From Conus ventricosus (lineage: Eukaryota > Mollusca > Gastropoda > Neogastropoda > Conidae): a stretch of DNA of 64,000 nucleotides. Under the pieces are notes generated by a model. That model made no database searches and had not been told where the DNA came from. It saw only the letters and a list, made by a program, of their open reading frames with translations. This document shows, in pieces, positions 1-11,964 of the stretch. Numbering within the stretch: position 1 is the first letter of the stretch; every line of letters begins with the position of its first letter. A program made the translations under genes and the position numbers. The DNA is taken from contig CM031616.1 of NCBI GenBank assembly GCA_018398815.1, positions 71,865,749-71,929,748 of the forward strand, written 5' to 3'.

Positions 1-440
1 CCAACCAAGGGCCACAGCACAGTCGTCGTTCCTCTCCTTCCTCATTATGTGCCCAAGCCAGTCCCACCTCTATCTCCTCACCTCCTCGCTGGTCTTTCCT
101 GCTTCTGCCATCTCAAGAACTGTCTTGGAGACATGTTGTTGCCATCGGATCTTGAAAATCCTCTTTAGACACTTGGTCTGAAAGGTGTCAAGCTTTTCTT
201 CCTCTCCTTAAGTCAGTTTCCAAGTCTCGCATCCGTAGAGTAGGACGGACAAGACAAGGCTCTTGAAAAGGGAAGCTTTAGTCTTTCTGCCTATGTCGCT
301 GGCTTGCTAGATGTTTGATAGCCGCTTCATCTGTGCACTGGCGAAGGCTACTCTCTTCTTGACATCAGCTGTGCCTCCACTGTCCTTTGTCACATTTGCA
401 CCCAGATATGTGAAGCTCTCTACCTCCTCTACTTCACTTC
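1..440 (-). pseudogene. RTE-type LINE reverse transcriptase C-terminal remnant (antisense)
   Basis: Read on the minus strand, this stretch gives the typical post-palm end of an RTE-like LINE polymerase. Recognisable pieces in order are ESFTYLGANVTKDSGGTAD, KTKASLFKSLVLSVLLYGCE, CLKRIFKIRWQQHV and WDWLGHIMRKERNDDCAVA. Three in-frame stops interrupt one otherwise continuous frame, so it is a dead copy. The thumb and C-terminal part is present; the rest lies outside the window on the left, or was lost where copy A of the I-like LINE begins at about 441. The family call comes from the recognisable YLGA, LLYGCE and RIFKIRW motifs. The clade is my inference and was not tested by a tree. Confidence 0.8.
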
Positions 441-553
441 GTATGTCTCTCCTGAAGCCTGGAAGGGGTCAAGACAGTGATTCTTGGCCCTGGCCCCTTA
501 GTTGGACTCCAAGGTGGGTGGGTAAGGGAGAGATGAAATTTTTGCCTATAAAT

Positions 554-1888
554 ATGACTTCAATCAAACATCATCCCCCAAAAAAAGGAAAGTTCAGTTA
601 TTTTCGCAAAGGTCGTCACAGGAGTCCGATGGAGACTCTGATTCTGAAAATGAAACAAGGCAGTTGTCAGGATTTTGGTCCTCTTGGTTAATCATGGAAA
701 GTAAGGAGCAGGACAAACCTCTTTCTGCACTAAGCCCATTTGCAATACAGAAGGGCTTCCAAGGTATTGCAGGAGACCCAGAGTCCATTAAGCGACTCAG
801 AAACGGCACATTTCTCATCCAATGTAAAACTAAAAACAATCAGAGCAGCTGCTGAAAGCTACAAAGCTGGTAGACCGAGAGATCCGGGTGACCCCCCATA
901 AACAGCTGAATTCCTCTAAGGGAGTCATTCGATGCCCAGATCTTAGAGGTGTCTCAGAGGCAGAGATCAAGGCGGAACTGGCATCCCAGGGTGTGACAGA
1001 GGTGCATAGGGTGACAGTGAAAAAAGGTGCAGAAAGAGTGGCCACCAACACCCTCTTTCTGACATTCTGCAACCCTGTGCTGCCTCCGGTCATCAAAGTT
1101 GGTTACCTGAACGTCCGAGTTCAGCTGTATGTTCCGTCCCTGTTGAGGTGCTTCAGATGCCAGAGGTTTGGCCATGTCAGGGACCGCTGTTCTGGGCAGG
1201 AGGTGTGTGGGGTTTGTTGCAAGGCAACCCATGATGGGCCGTGTAAAGACCCGGCGCATTGTGCAAACTGCGGTGGCGACCACCCCTCCTCTTCATGCAA
1301 CTGCCCTGTCTGGATACAAGAGTCAACCATCCAAAACGTTATAAAACAGAAAAGAAGATCTCGTTTTTTGAAGCCCGCAGGCAGGTTGTTGGCAGTCAGA
1401 CGCCAACAGCATCTTCATACGCTTCGGCGGTAAAAAAAGTATCGACACGTTCAGTCTGCTGCCAGGACTGACGATTTTACTTTCTCCAAACTTTGCAAGG
1501 AAGACAGATAAGCTTTGGTGGAAGCAAGTCCACCACCTCCCAACCCAAAGTAGGTGCCCCCTGGTGGGGGCAAAAAATCTGCCACCCCCCAGACTGCTCA
1601 GCAGTCTACTCCATCTGCTGCTGGGCAGATCAAAAAGCCAGCCCTCCCACCTCGACCTCCCTTGAGCAGTGCTCGTGCAGGCAGGGGAGTTCAACTGAGT
1701 GTGGAGATGGTGGAGATGAGAAAGAAACCTCCACCATCTCCAAACCCCAGACCTCCACCATCTCCAAACTCCAGGCCTTCGTCACTGCGGGCAAGTCTGC
1801 CAGCAGGTCCGAAGACCAACACAGTCCAGTGAAACTAAGCAATAAATTCACTCCATTGGAAGCGGACGTTGATGAGGAGATGACCTGA
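554..1888 (+). pseudogene. I-like LINE ORF1 (gag-like, copy A), frameshifted
   Basis: Nucleic-acid-binding ORF1 protein expected to coat the LINE RNA. The start is ATG 554, matching ATGs in copies B-D before a proline/lysine-rich segment. The frame breaks early after the C/A-rich run near 575-590, again at the A-run near 830-840 (one A short), and around 1465. The readable core runs from the conserved block near 890 through three zinc knuckles at about 1150-1310: CFRCQRFGHVRDRC (CX2CX4HX4C), CGVCCKATHDGPC, and a third of form CX2CX3HX6C. A Pro/Ser/Lys-rich tail follows, ending EEMT and TGA at 1886-1888. Knuckle arrays like this are typical of I-group gag proteins. The breaks make this copy non-functional as written. 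Confidence 0.88.
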
Positions 1889-1914
1889 TCTCTCTCCTTT
1901 TCGCCCTCTGCACC

Positions 1915-4900
1915 ATGGATAGTACAATATTCCATTGGAATATCCGTGGACTAAATTCCAACTTCGAGGAGCTGCAGCTTCTGTGTCGATCTATAAAACC
2001 TTCCATCGTGGCTCTTCAGGAAACTCAAATTCAAAGCCAGAAGACCTTCACTCTTTCTGGCTTTAATATTCTTTCAAAACCTGCACAACCATCCACGTTG
2101 GGACTGTCGGGCGGTGTTGCCTTCTCATACACAAAACTTTGCTGTATAGTCCTGTCGCTCTGTCTACCTCCCTTCAGGCTGTAGCTGCGAGAGTCACTCT
2201 CCACAAGACTGTGACAATCTGTTCCATTTATCTTCCACCTTCTGTCCCGCGGCCCGGTTTGTCGTCAGGACCTTGTCAGTCTGATAGGAGAACTTCCTTG
2301 ACCTTTTTTGCTGTTGGGTGACTTTAACGGTCACAATCCTCTTTGGGGTAGTGTCAGTACGTCATCCAGAGGTCTGCTAATTGAGGATGTCCTTTCGGAT
2401 TTGGATTTGTGTTGTCTGAACGACGGATCTGCAACTTAACCTCCACTCTTCCACAGGTTCACTTTCGTGTTTAGATTTGTCGATTTGTGACCCCTCGCTG
2501 GTCCTGGACTATGAGTGGTCTGTCCATGACGATCTGCACGGAAGTGACCATTTCCCTGTCCTTTTACAACCCGTAATAACTGAACACGTCTCTGTCTCTC
2601 AACATCTAAATTATAAGAAAGCAAACTGGGATCTATTTGCAGCCACTATTTCTAAGGAATTCCAGGACACTGATTTTCTTCAGAGTCCGGACCCAGCAGA
2701 ATCTCTGACTAACACTGTGATCAAATGTGCTAAAGCCTGTATTCCAGTGTCTTCCGATAAACTTCAAATGCCAAAAACACCCTGGTTCGATTCAGACTGC
2801 CAACAAATTTCCAAAGTTCGAAAACGGGCTCAGCGTCGGGTATACCAACGACCTTCGGGTCCCAACGCTCGAGCCCATCAGAAATTCCGTGCCAAATCGA
2901 GACACACTTTTAAAATCAGTAAACTTCAGTCCTGGAGAAGCTTCTGCTCCAGGCTGACATCAAAACTTCCAAGAAAAAAGTGTGGAACATCATTAAGAAA
3001 ATCAAGGGGAAGAACACCTGTCCCACTGTGAACCATCTCAAGTTTTCGGATTCTTTAATAACAGAGAAGAAAGCAGTTGCAAATCTGCTTGCTTCAACCA
3101 TTGAAAAGAATTCCTCCTCTTCTAACAAATCAGCCAGTTTTGTCAAAAACAAAGCCCTTAAAGAAAAATCACCCTGCAACTTTTCGTCAGACAACATGGA
3201 AGACTACAATCTTCCTTTCACGTTAAACGAACTGAAATCGGCCTTACTTTCTTGCAGCGATTCCTCTCCAGGTATAGATGAAATCCATTATCAACTGTTG
3301 AAACATCTTCCGCAAATAGGTCTGAACATCCTGCTACAGGTATACAACCATGTGTGGACTACTGGTTTCTTTCCACCTTCTTGGCGAAAAGCCCTCATTA
3401 TTCCAATTCCCAAACCTGGAAAAGATCTTTCTAACCCATCAAACTACCGTCCCATAGCTTTGACCAGCTGTGTCTGTAAATTGATGGAGAAAATGGTCAA
3501 TGCTAGACTCATGTGGAAACTCGAAACCGATGGCCTTTTGGCGAAAGAACAGTGTGGTTTCCGCAAACATCGGACTACAGTTGACCATTTGATTCATCTG
3601 GAATCTACACTTTGGAACGCCTTTTTGAACAGACAGCATGCAGTGGCAATTTTCTTTGACTTGGAGAAGGCCTACGATACCACCTGGAAGTCGGGGATAC
3701 TTCATGATCTCCATGATCTGGGTTTTCGAGGTCATCTTCCGCTTTTCATTCAAAATTTTTTTGCAGAACGACAGTTTCAGGTCCGGGTTGGCACCACTCT
3801 CTCTGATGTCCACGAGCAGGAGTTGGGTGTTCCACAGGGGAGCATACTGTCTCCTGCCCTCTTTAGCATCAAGATCAACAACATTGTTCAATCAGTTCAG
3901 CAGGGTTCAGACTGCTCATTGTTTGTGGATGATTTTGCTGTCTACGCAACTGGAAGCCTGTACCCGAGTGTCCAGCGCAGGCTTCAGCTTTGTGTGGATA
4001 AAATCCATCGGTGGGCGGATGAAAATGGTTTCACCTTTTCTCCAACAAAGACGCAGTGTATTCACTTCCATAATTTCCGTCAGTTTTTTCCAGATCCTGA
4101 ACTTCAAGTAGGGAAATCGCCCATTCCAGCTGTCAAAGAGGCCAAATTTCTTGGAATTGTTTTTGACCAGAAACTTAACTTTCTCAGCCACATCAAAAAC
4201 CTCAAAACTGCTTGCCAGAAAGCACTGAATATTCTGCGGGTCGTAGCGCACACTGACTGGGGCGCTGATAAGAAAACTTTGCTGCACCTCTACAGAGCCT
4301 TGGTCCGTTCTAAACTGGACTACGGTTGTGCTGTGTACGGCTCTGCAAGATCATCTTACCTCAACTCTTGGACCCTATCCACCATCAAGGGCTTCGTCTC
4401 TGTCTTGGAGCGTTCCGCACCACCCCTGTGTACAGCCTGTACACAGAGGCGGGTGAACCTTCACTGTCCAACCGCAGGCTGAAACTGTCTTTGAATTATT
4501 ATATCCGACTGTTTTCAGAACCGCAGAATCTTGCCTATGACTGTGTCTTTGACCCTCCGTTCCAAAGTAAGTTTGAAAACAACCCGAAATGTATTCCGCC
4601 GTTTGGTCTTCGTATGCGGCCTCACGTGCGGAATGCAGGTCTAAACCTAGGAGTTGTGTCCGATTTTTCCAAGTTTCCGGATCAACCTCCATGGACCTTT
4701 TTCACACCAGAGATTTGTTTCGATCTTGCAGCTTTTCGCAAAGAGTCTACCAGCTCTCTGGCGTACAAGGCATTGTATGCTGAGCTCTGTTCAAAATTCC
4801 CATCTTACCAGATAATTTTCACTGACGGTTCCAAGTCTGAAGATGGAGTGGCCTGCGCAGCCTACTGCCCTGGGGCTCCTTCTCAGATACTGTTGGAACA

Positions 4901-5617
4901 TATACATTCAGATGCTTCTGTCTATTCTGCTGAACTTACTGCTCTGGTTCTGGCTTTGAAGATAATCTCACAATCTTGGAAGAGGGACTTTCTGGTTCTG
5001 TCGGATTCGCTGTCAGCTTTGGAGGCCATAGCTGGCCGCAACCTTCAGCATCCAGAACTTTTACATTTCTTTGAACTTTTTAGCAAGTTGAAAGCGGACG
5101 GTTACAACATTACTCTTGCTTGGGTTCCTGGTCATGTTGGCATCGGCGGGAACGAAATGGTTGATCATTTAGCCAAGAACGCCACAAGCGAGAAACTGTC
5201 CAACATTTATATCCCCTGCTCAGATGTGAACCCAAAATTAACGATTATGTGAGAGACCTCTGGCAGGAGGATTGGAACACCCAGACGAGTAACAAACTCT
5301 TTCAGATCCGTCCAAACCTTAAGGACTTCCTCCCATCTACGTCGGGTGGTCGTAAAGAGGAAACGGTTCTGTGCCGGCTGCACACTGGCCATTCATATTT
5401 TACCCATTCCTACCTTTTAAAGAGTGAAGAAGCTCCGTGGTGCATTCCATGTCATGTGCCACTCACAATGAAACATGTTCTTTTAGAGTGTTGGGACTTG
5501 CACGATGTGAGACACAAACATTTTACAGCGGAGTCCATGAAGATCCTGTTCAGGGATGTCCCGCCTGACGTGATCCTTGAGTTTTTGAGAGAGATTAACA
5601 TTTTTCATCTGATTTAA
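1915..5617 (+). pseudogene. I-like LINE ORF2 polyprotein (APE-RT-RNase H), copy A, frameshifted
   Basis: Polymerase that nicks the target and reverse-transcribes the LINE RNA. It starts at ATG 1915, 26 nt after ORF1. Domains in order: AP endonuclease with FHWNIRGLNSN, VALQETQ and a SDHFPVL motif near 2540-2560; reverse transcriptase in one long open stretch (2980-4482) with FFDLEKAYDTTW, GVPQGSILSPALF and the catalytic FVDD near 3920-3940; RNase H from about 4810 with FTDGSKSEDG, YSAELTALVLAL, LSDSLSALEAI and WVPGHVGIGGNEMVD, supplying the expected D-E-D-D residues; and a C-terminal CX2CX7HX4C motif near 5440-5490. Frameshifts occur near 2125, 2250-2310, 2440, about 2970, 4365 and 5230, so the protein is broken into about six pieces. 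Confidence 0.92.
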
Positions 5618-5795
5618 GATTTTACGGCAGAAAGATTTTTAACGAAGTTTCTGGTGCGTTTCTAGAAGATATCATTTAAAGAGATGTGTGAAAGGTCTTT
5701 TTTTTTTTTTTAATGACTTGTGAGTTGATTTTAACGTGGTGACAGCCCTGATGTGGCCCTTTGCGGTCGGCTGGGCTATAAGCAACATTATCTTA
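5618..5795 (+). other. 3' UTR and tail of LINE copy A
   Basis: The segment after the ORF2 stop holds a homopolymer T-run (about 5697-5713) and then the family's most conserved 3' block, GACAGCCCTGATGTGGCCC through GGGCTATAAGCAACATTATC, ending in TTATC-type repeats. The same block marks the 3' end of every relative in the window, so it is probably what the reverse transcriptase recognises when priming (inference). The T-run position is replaced by different simple repeats in other copies. Confidence 0.85.
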
Positions 5796-6129
5796 TCTTA
5801 CAAAAAAATAACAAATACTTTTTTTTTTCTAAAAACCTTTACTAGGCGCTGAGAAAGTTACAGTCGCCTATAGGAGGGGAGGATGATTTCCGACAGCGAT
5901 TTAAAAATTGCTAACAATGAAATACAAGACTGCCACAGAAACTATTTAGGAGTCCCTCTTCGGCCACTGGGAACTTGTACTGCCGGAACTGCTGTATAGA
6001 CTGCCCAATCATTTCAGCTCACCTGACTTATACCGAGCACAGGTGAGTAGCAGTCAGGTAAACTAACCAGCCGGTTTCTGGGTGAACCTGTTCCGGCCAA
6101 CGCGGTTGTAAAAATTTGTGACCGGACAA
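5796..6129. other. Unassigned spacer
   Basis: About 330 bp between the end of copy A and the first piece of the old I-like copy. It begins A-rich, then has a T-run. I see no ORF, RNA gene or repeat in it. Confidence 0.5.
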
Positions 6130-6720
6130 AAAACAGTCCATCACAACGACCTACATGGTAATGATCACTTTCCTGTGTTGCTCCGGTATACAAATGCAGA
6201 GTGAGTCCATAGCAGAATACCTCAATTTTAACAAAGTGGATTGGGACCTATTTGCAACTAAAATTTCTTAATGATCTGGAAAAGGACAAGATCCTGCCAA
6301 GGGAAATCCGGCAGGAAGTCTTTCAGATTTTATACTGAATTGTGCTAAGTCAACATTCTACATTTTCCAAGAAGCCCCAAATGCCAAAAGTTCCTTGGTT
6401 CAAGTCTGAATGTAAGAGAATTAGCAAAGCCCGCAAAAGAGCTCAACATTGGGTCTTCCGCAGACCACCGGTGACCAATGTCTGAGCACATCAGAAATTG
6501 AGAGCAAACTCCAAACATAGTTATAAAACCAATAAACATTTGTCTTGGAAACAATTTTGCTCTGGTCTTACACTAGAACATCAAAGAAAAAAGTGTGCAA
6601 AATTATCAGAAAATTGAAGGGAAGAACACCTGCCCTACTGTGAACCATCTGAAGTTTTCTGACTCTTTAGCAACAGATAAAAAAAAGAAAGCTGTTGCCA
6701 GTCTGCTTGCTTCAACTATT
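6130..6720 (+). pseudogene. Old I-like LINE fragment, piece 1 of 3 (endonuclease end to linker)
   Basis: This aligns by eye with copy A from about 2525 to 3110, that is the end of the endonuclease and the linker before the RT. Shared words include GACCTATTTGCA, CCAAATGCCAAAA and ACTGTGAACCATCT. It is much more diverged than copies A-D, with stops and small indels throughout, so it is an older insertion or a related subfamily. It ends at TGCTTCAACTATT (6708-6720), where an antisense LINE interrupts it. The same 13 bases recur at 12957-12969, where the homology resumes. Confidence 0.87.
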
Positions 6721-6829
6721 TTTTTTTTTTTTTTAAATATTTTTTTTTAATACATACTATAATATTGGACAAAAAGGACAAGCAGAAACAGAAAAAACAA
6801 CAACAAACGAAGAAAACAAACCCAAGTAT

Positions 6830-7140
6830 ATATACATACACATACACACACATATACATATATATATTGCGTATACTCATACATACCCACATAGTATACA
6901 CACACACACATATAGATATACATACATACACATACATATTTTTATACATGCACATATACACCTACATACATACACACATACATATATACTTACACACATA
7001 CATACACATATATACATACATATACCTACATACACATATACATATACACATATATACGCACACACATACACAAACATATATACACACACACACATATATA
7101 ATTTAGATTCATACACACACACACACACATATATAATTTA
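6830..7140. repeat. CA/TA-rich microsatellite in the 3' region of the Tx1-like LINE
   Basis: About 300 bp of irregular (CA)n, (TACA)n and (TA)n, with CACATA and CATACA words throughout. ORFs on both strands here are translations of simple repeat and are not genes. Confidence 0.9.
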
Positions 7141-7633
7141 GATTAAGTATTTCAAAAGTTCAGCAATTCTCAAAAAATGTACTCGGTCACAATCTAATTA
7201 ACACAAAAAGACACTAACAAAAAAGACACACACTCGCACACACATACACAAATGTGTATCATTCTTAGTTGTTAAATTGGTGGCACATTGAGAGATATTT
7301 CAAATGAACTTCTACATCCTTAATATATTGTTTATATGGATGGTGCTAAAATATAAATTGCATTTGGAGTTTTTGCTTCTTCAGTTACAGTCATTATCTT
7401 TTCTTTTGGGGTAAAGACCAACAGTACAAGCAACAATCCGCCCCAGTATAGGTATCCACCAGAGGCGTTACTCTCCAATTACAGAAGAAAAGCTTTATGA
7501 AACTAATGTTTGATATAATGCCCACTGTTCACTAAAGAGAGGCAATGTGCCTTCCAAAAAGTGCATGTACCTAAGATCTGTATATCTCTGTTTCAACACA
7601 CCAAGAAAGCCTTGTATACTGGGCACTGCATTT

Positions 7634-10600
7634 TCATGTAAACCTTATAAAGGTAAAATTTTGCCAGCAATAGGATATAATTAAGGCCAAAGTCTGTTTG
7701 ACTCCTTCTTTACAGCCAAATACAATCAATGTTTCTGAAAATGTCAGACGACACCAATGCTGACAGTCACTGGACAACATACGGTTAAGATCGATCCAAA
7801 ACTTTTGGACAACACTACAGCCCCATAATAAGTGTTGTATCGTTTGGATTTCAGTTTGACAGAGGTTACATACAGGGTCCTCTACAATTTTACAGTCATA
7901 CAGATATTTCCTTGTATTTAAAAGGCGATGTAGTATTCTCACCAGGAACCATCTTAGTTTAATATCATGACACTTATGACACTGTTTGAAAATTTCAAAC
8001 CAATTTAGATTGTTATAGATTTCGTCCCATTTTAAGGCTGCAGTAGGATGAACCTCTGATCTTGTAAGCATTGCCTGGACACGCTTGCCTCCTTCTTTGA
8101 TTACTTTCCAAGTTTTATTATCTTCTACACTACACCTAGGATCAATCTCAATTCTACATTTCTGCTGGTATTCCAAGATGGCATTGATAATGCCATTATA
8201 GAGAAGAAAGTTAGTTCGCCTGATATTTGGATAAAGTTCCTTAAATTCTCTAAAGGTAAGGAATTTATTATCATTTAAATCATACAATTGGTGAATAAAT
8301 AAAATATTTTCCTCAACCCATTCTTTAATGAATACTACATGCCTGTCTCTTAGTATATGTTTGTTGTAATGTATGCACTCAGCCAAAAATTCAGCAGGCT
8401 TCAGTGGGGGGCATTTCATGTACAGATGTTTGCAGTGTTTCAGCACGTCTGTCCAAAACAAATTCTTACAACTTTTCAAACAAACATGTACATATTCTTC
8501 TCCCAGTTTTGACAATTTTACAAAATTAGGAAATAAGGCATACACAAAAGTTTGCAGACTTCCTTCATAAGTTAGCCGTTTAAGCCAGGATACTTTTAAT
8601 GAAGTAATATAAGCATGTAAATCAACCATCTGTAATCCACCATCAACATAAGGTTTGCACACTATACTCCTTTTTATCTTGGCTGGTTTATTGCTCCATA
8701 AGAAGGAGAATAAAGCTGTCTGTAGTTCTTTAACAAAATTTACCGGAGGATCAGGTAGATTTATCAAAAGATAAGTTAGTTTAGACAAAACCAATGTTTT
8801 CAATACTGTTATCTTACCTAAGGGAGAAAGGTCTCTCTTACTCCATCTACCCAGTACCTTTTTAATGTCATTCAATTTGCCTTCAAAATTTATATCCGTT
8901 ATTCTTCTGATGTCCACACAAAACTGTATACCCAACATTCTAAAAATTCCAGGATTCCAGCGAAAGTTTTCATCACGCATATATCTCATGTTTGAATGCT
9001 TCATACTTCCAAACCACACGACATTTGTTTTTTCATGATTAATTCTTAAACCAGACATTTGGGCAAAAAGTCTCAATACACTTATGGTTTCATTGAACGA
9101 CTTTTCTGTACCATCCAGACATATATTGGTATCATCTGCGAATTGCGACAGGAGGACCTCTTGACCCCTCACCATGACACCTTTTATATCAATATTTTGT
9201 CTAATAAGAAGCGACAGGACCTCTGCGCCGATCAGGTATAGGTAAGGAGAGCAAGGATCCCCTGCCGCACTCCACATCTGACTGGAAACCATTTTGAATA
9301 TTGTCCATTAACAGAAACACAGGACGTCATGTCCTTGTAAAAGGAGACAATCCACCTTATAATATCGGGGCCGAAATTGAAAAATTCAAGCGCTTTATTC
9401 AAGAAGGTCCAAGAGATGCTATCAAATGCCTTTTCAAAATCAACACTAAGTAAAAGACCTGGGGTGCTTTCTTCCTCGGTATATTGAAGTATATCATAGA
9501 TTTTTTTAATATTCACTCCAATGTATCTTCCTCCCATGAAGCCCTTTTGGTCCTCATGAACTATTTTTGGTAACATTTGATACGATTAGCAATTGAGGCT
9601 GATGCTATTTTGTATGCCGTATTTAACAGAGAAATTGGTCTCCAATTCTTCAAATACTGTTTTGGCTTATCCTCCTTGGGAATACAAACAATGACACCCT
9701 GTCTCTGTGTAACCGACATACTCTGTTTATCAAAACCATCGTTCAGAGATCTGACAAGAAAGGTGCCAATATCTGCGAAGAAGAATTTATAAAATTCAAC
9801 AGTAAAACCATCTGATCCAGGGCTCTTGTTGCTTTTCATATATTTTTAGGGCCTCACCCACTTCGTTATAGTCAATGGACCTTCCAGTCGATCACTTTCT
9901 TCTTGTGTTAATTTGTTAGCATCCATTATTATATCATTAAGATCTACGTTCCTTGCTTTCTGTTCTGTGTAAATAGTTGTTCATAAAATGTTTCAACCTC
10001 TTTTAGGATACTCTTTTGATCGGATATAATATTACCATCAACTCTTTCAAGAAAACTCATAGAGCGATCTACAAAATTTCTATTTTCCAAGCTGCAAAAG
10101 TATTTACTAGGTTTCTCCCCTTCGTGAATCCACTTTACTCTTGATCTAACAATAATTCCCTCTATTTTCTTTTCCCGTAGTTCTTCTAGTTCCAATTTCA
10201 ATTGTTCTAGTTCTCCTAAATTCTCTTCATTCACATTTGAACTCAAGTTGGAAATCTTTGTTTCAAGTTCCTTTTCCCGTTTTAAATCATTTTTTTTCTT
10301 ATAGCATGAATAGGCTATTGTTTTTTTCTCTTATTTTTAGTAACACCATTTCAAAAAATAGTTGATCTGAAATTGTAAACTGTAGCATATCACTTGCCAC
10401 CTCATTAATATTCTGAAAGTTGTAGACTGGTAAAGCGTATTCTTTTTTTAACTCTGAAATGACTCGTTTTATTTCATCTACAAATTTCTTGTCTCTTAAT
10501 AAAGAATTGTTAAATTTCCAGTACTGTCTATCTCTCATCCTCTCTTCTTCTCTAAGACTTATATCAACAATGGAATGATCTGAACGGTAACTGAGACCTA

Positions 10601-11287
10601 TATTAGATCTACTGACATCCGACAACAGACTTTCTGATATCAGAAAATAATCTAACCTGCCTTGTTTTATGGTATTAAATTTGCGCCAAGAATATTTTCT
10701 TAAATTTGGGTTTAATGTTCTGAACACATCAATCAATTCGTGGTGAGCAGTTAAATCCAATATGCTTTACGCGATCTAGGTCTATTTGGAGTACTAGAAT
10801 AGTTTCTTAAATCAAGTTTCCCGTCTAGCACAACATTCCAGTCTCCTCCCAAGATCAGTTATTATTACCAGACTGTTCAAGTTTAGCACTTAACGCATTA
10901 AAAAAAAGTCTGGGTTATCTCCTGCACTAGGCCCATATACATTGACCAAAGTGAATCGTTTCTTGAGAAACTCCACATCTAAAAAAAGATACTGTCCATT
11001 GGGGTCCCTTACAACATTAAATACTTTGTACTCGAAATTATTATTAAATAGAATTGCAACCCCATTTTTATTTGTATCTGATCCTGCCAGCCATACTGAA
11101 TATCCCAGCTTGACCTAATAAAGTTTTCTTGTTTATGGGGTAGATGAGTTTCTTGTAGAAAATATATGCTACTATTCTGATTCCTCAGGAATTCGAAGAC
11201 ATCTTTCCTTTTCTTGAAGTCATTTATCCCATTGCAATTGTAAGAACATATTTTGAATCCCATTGATTTATTTATCTTGCTATCCAT
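7634..11287 (-). pseudogene. Tx1/L1-like LINE ORF2 (AP endonuclease and reverse transcriptase), broken
   Basis: Polymerase ORF of the antisense LINE. From its N-terminus: endonuclease start at 11287-11009 with ICSYNCNGINDF and FLQETHLP; endonuclease end at about 10760-10500 with GRLDYFLISESLL, SDHSIVDI and YWKFNNSLL; linker at 10246-9944 with VKWIHEGEKPSKYF; RT fingers at 9839-9561 with NKSPGSDGFTVEFYKFF and NWRPISLLNTAYKI; RT palm at 9576-9232 with LLSVDFEKAFDSISW; then a 552-codon open stretch (9292-7634) with the catalytic FADD, thumb motifs such as SPLGKITVLKTLVLSKL, and a C-terminal CNLC...H...C motif near 7830. At least four frame breaks make it a pseudogene, although the palm-to-end half is still open. 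Confidence 0.9.
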
Positions 11288-11927
11288 TTTTTCTTCCAGA
11301 ATAAACTCCCAGAATTATATCCAATACCCTTTTGTAATTGTACAAAGTGCCATTCGAACATGCTCCACTCTTGTTCTCCTGTAGGAAGCTACTCTTTATA
11401 CTTGAGGATGTATGAAAAAACTCACTGGAAAGAGTATACTTAGCACCTTGATTTTCAACAAAGCATGAAAAAATGTATTCCACAGGTAATTTTTCTCATT
11501 CCACAGCCCATGACAAAAACATTGCAAGATACACAAATCACACAATAACACAGTACATGACAAAGATACGATACAATCAAAAACATACTTATATAAATGT
11601 TCATTCATATTGGGGCAACTTTGCTGACAACCCCCCGCATATACACCGAAATTAGACTAAATTTAGGCACTGAAGAACCATGCAACATTCGAACATTGTA
11701 CAAAAAGTGCAAACCGTGCAAAATCACAGCGCTCATTCTCATGACCTCAGAATTTATGGCTACTAATATTGTAATAAGTTCATGTTTGGAATAGGGTCAG
11801 CTATTCCTATGTTTGATTACAATTGAAAGAACCATCATCCCTGATGGTGTTCATCCTAATTGCGAAAGAAAGGGAAAAAAAAAAAAAAACAAAAAAAACC
11901 CCACCAATAACCCTACACCTGTAATAC

Positions 11928-11964
<37 letters not shown>

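Larger units (their letters stand above)
441..5795 (+). mobile_element. I-like LINE, copy A (5'-truncated)
   Basis: Non-LTR retrotransposon that starts inside the family's 5' UTR; the match to copies B, C and D begins at GTATGTCTCTCC. It carries ORF1 (554-1888), a 26-nt spacer, ORF2 (1915-5617), and a 3' UTR with a T-run at about 5697-5713 and the family tail ending in GCAACATTATCTTATCTTA. About 600-700 bp of 5' UTR found in copies B-D are missing, so this is a 5'-truncated insertion next to the antisense RTE remnant. I see no clear target duplication: the left flank is RTE sequence and the right flank is A-rich. Both ORFs carry frameshifts. APE, RT, RNase H and gag-like knuckles together place it in the I group (I/Nimb/Ingi-like); the exact clade is inferred. 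Confidence 0.93.
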
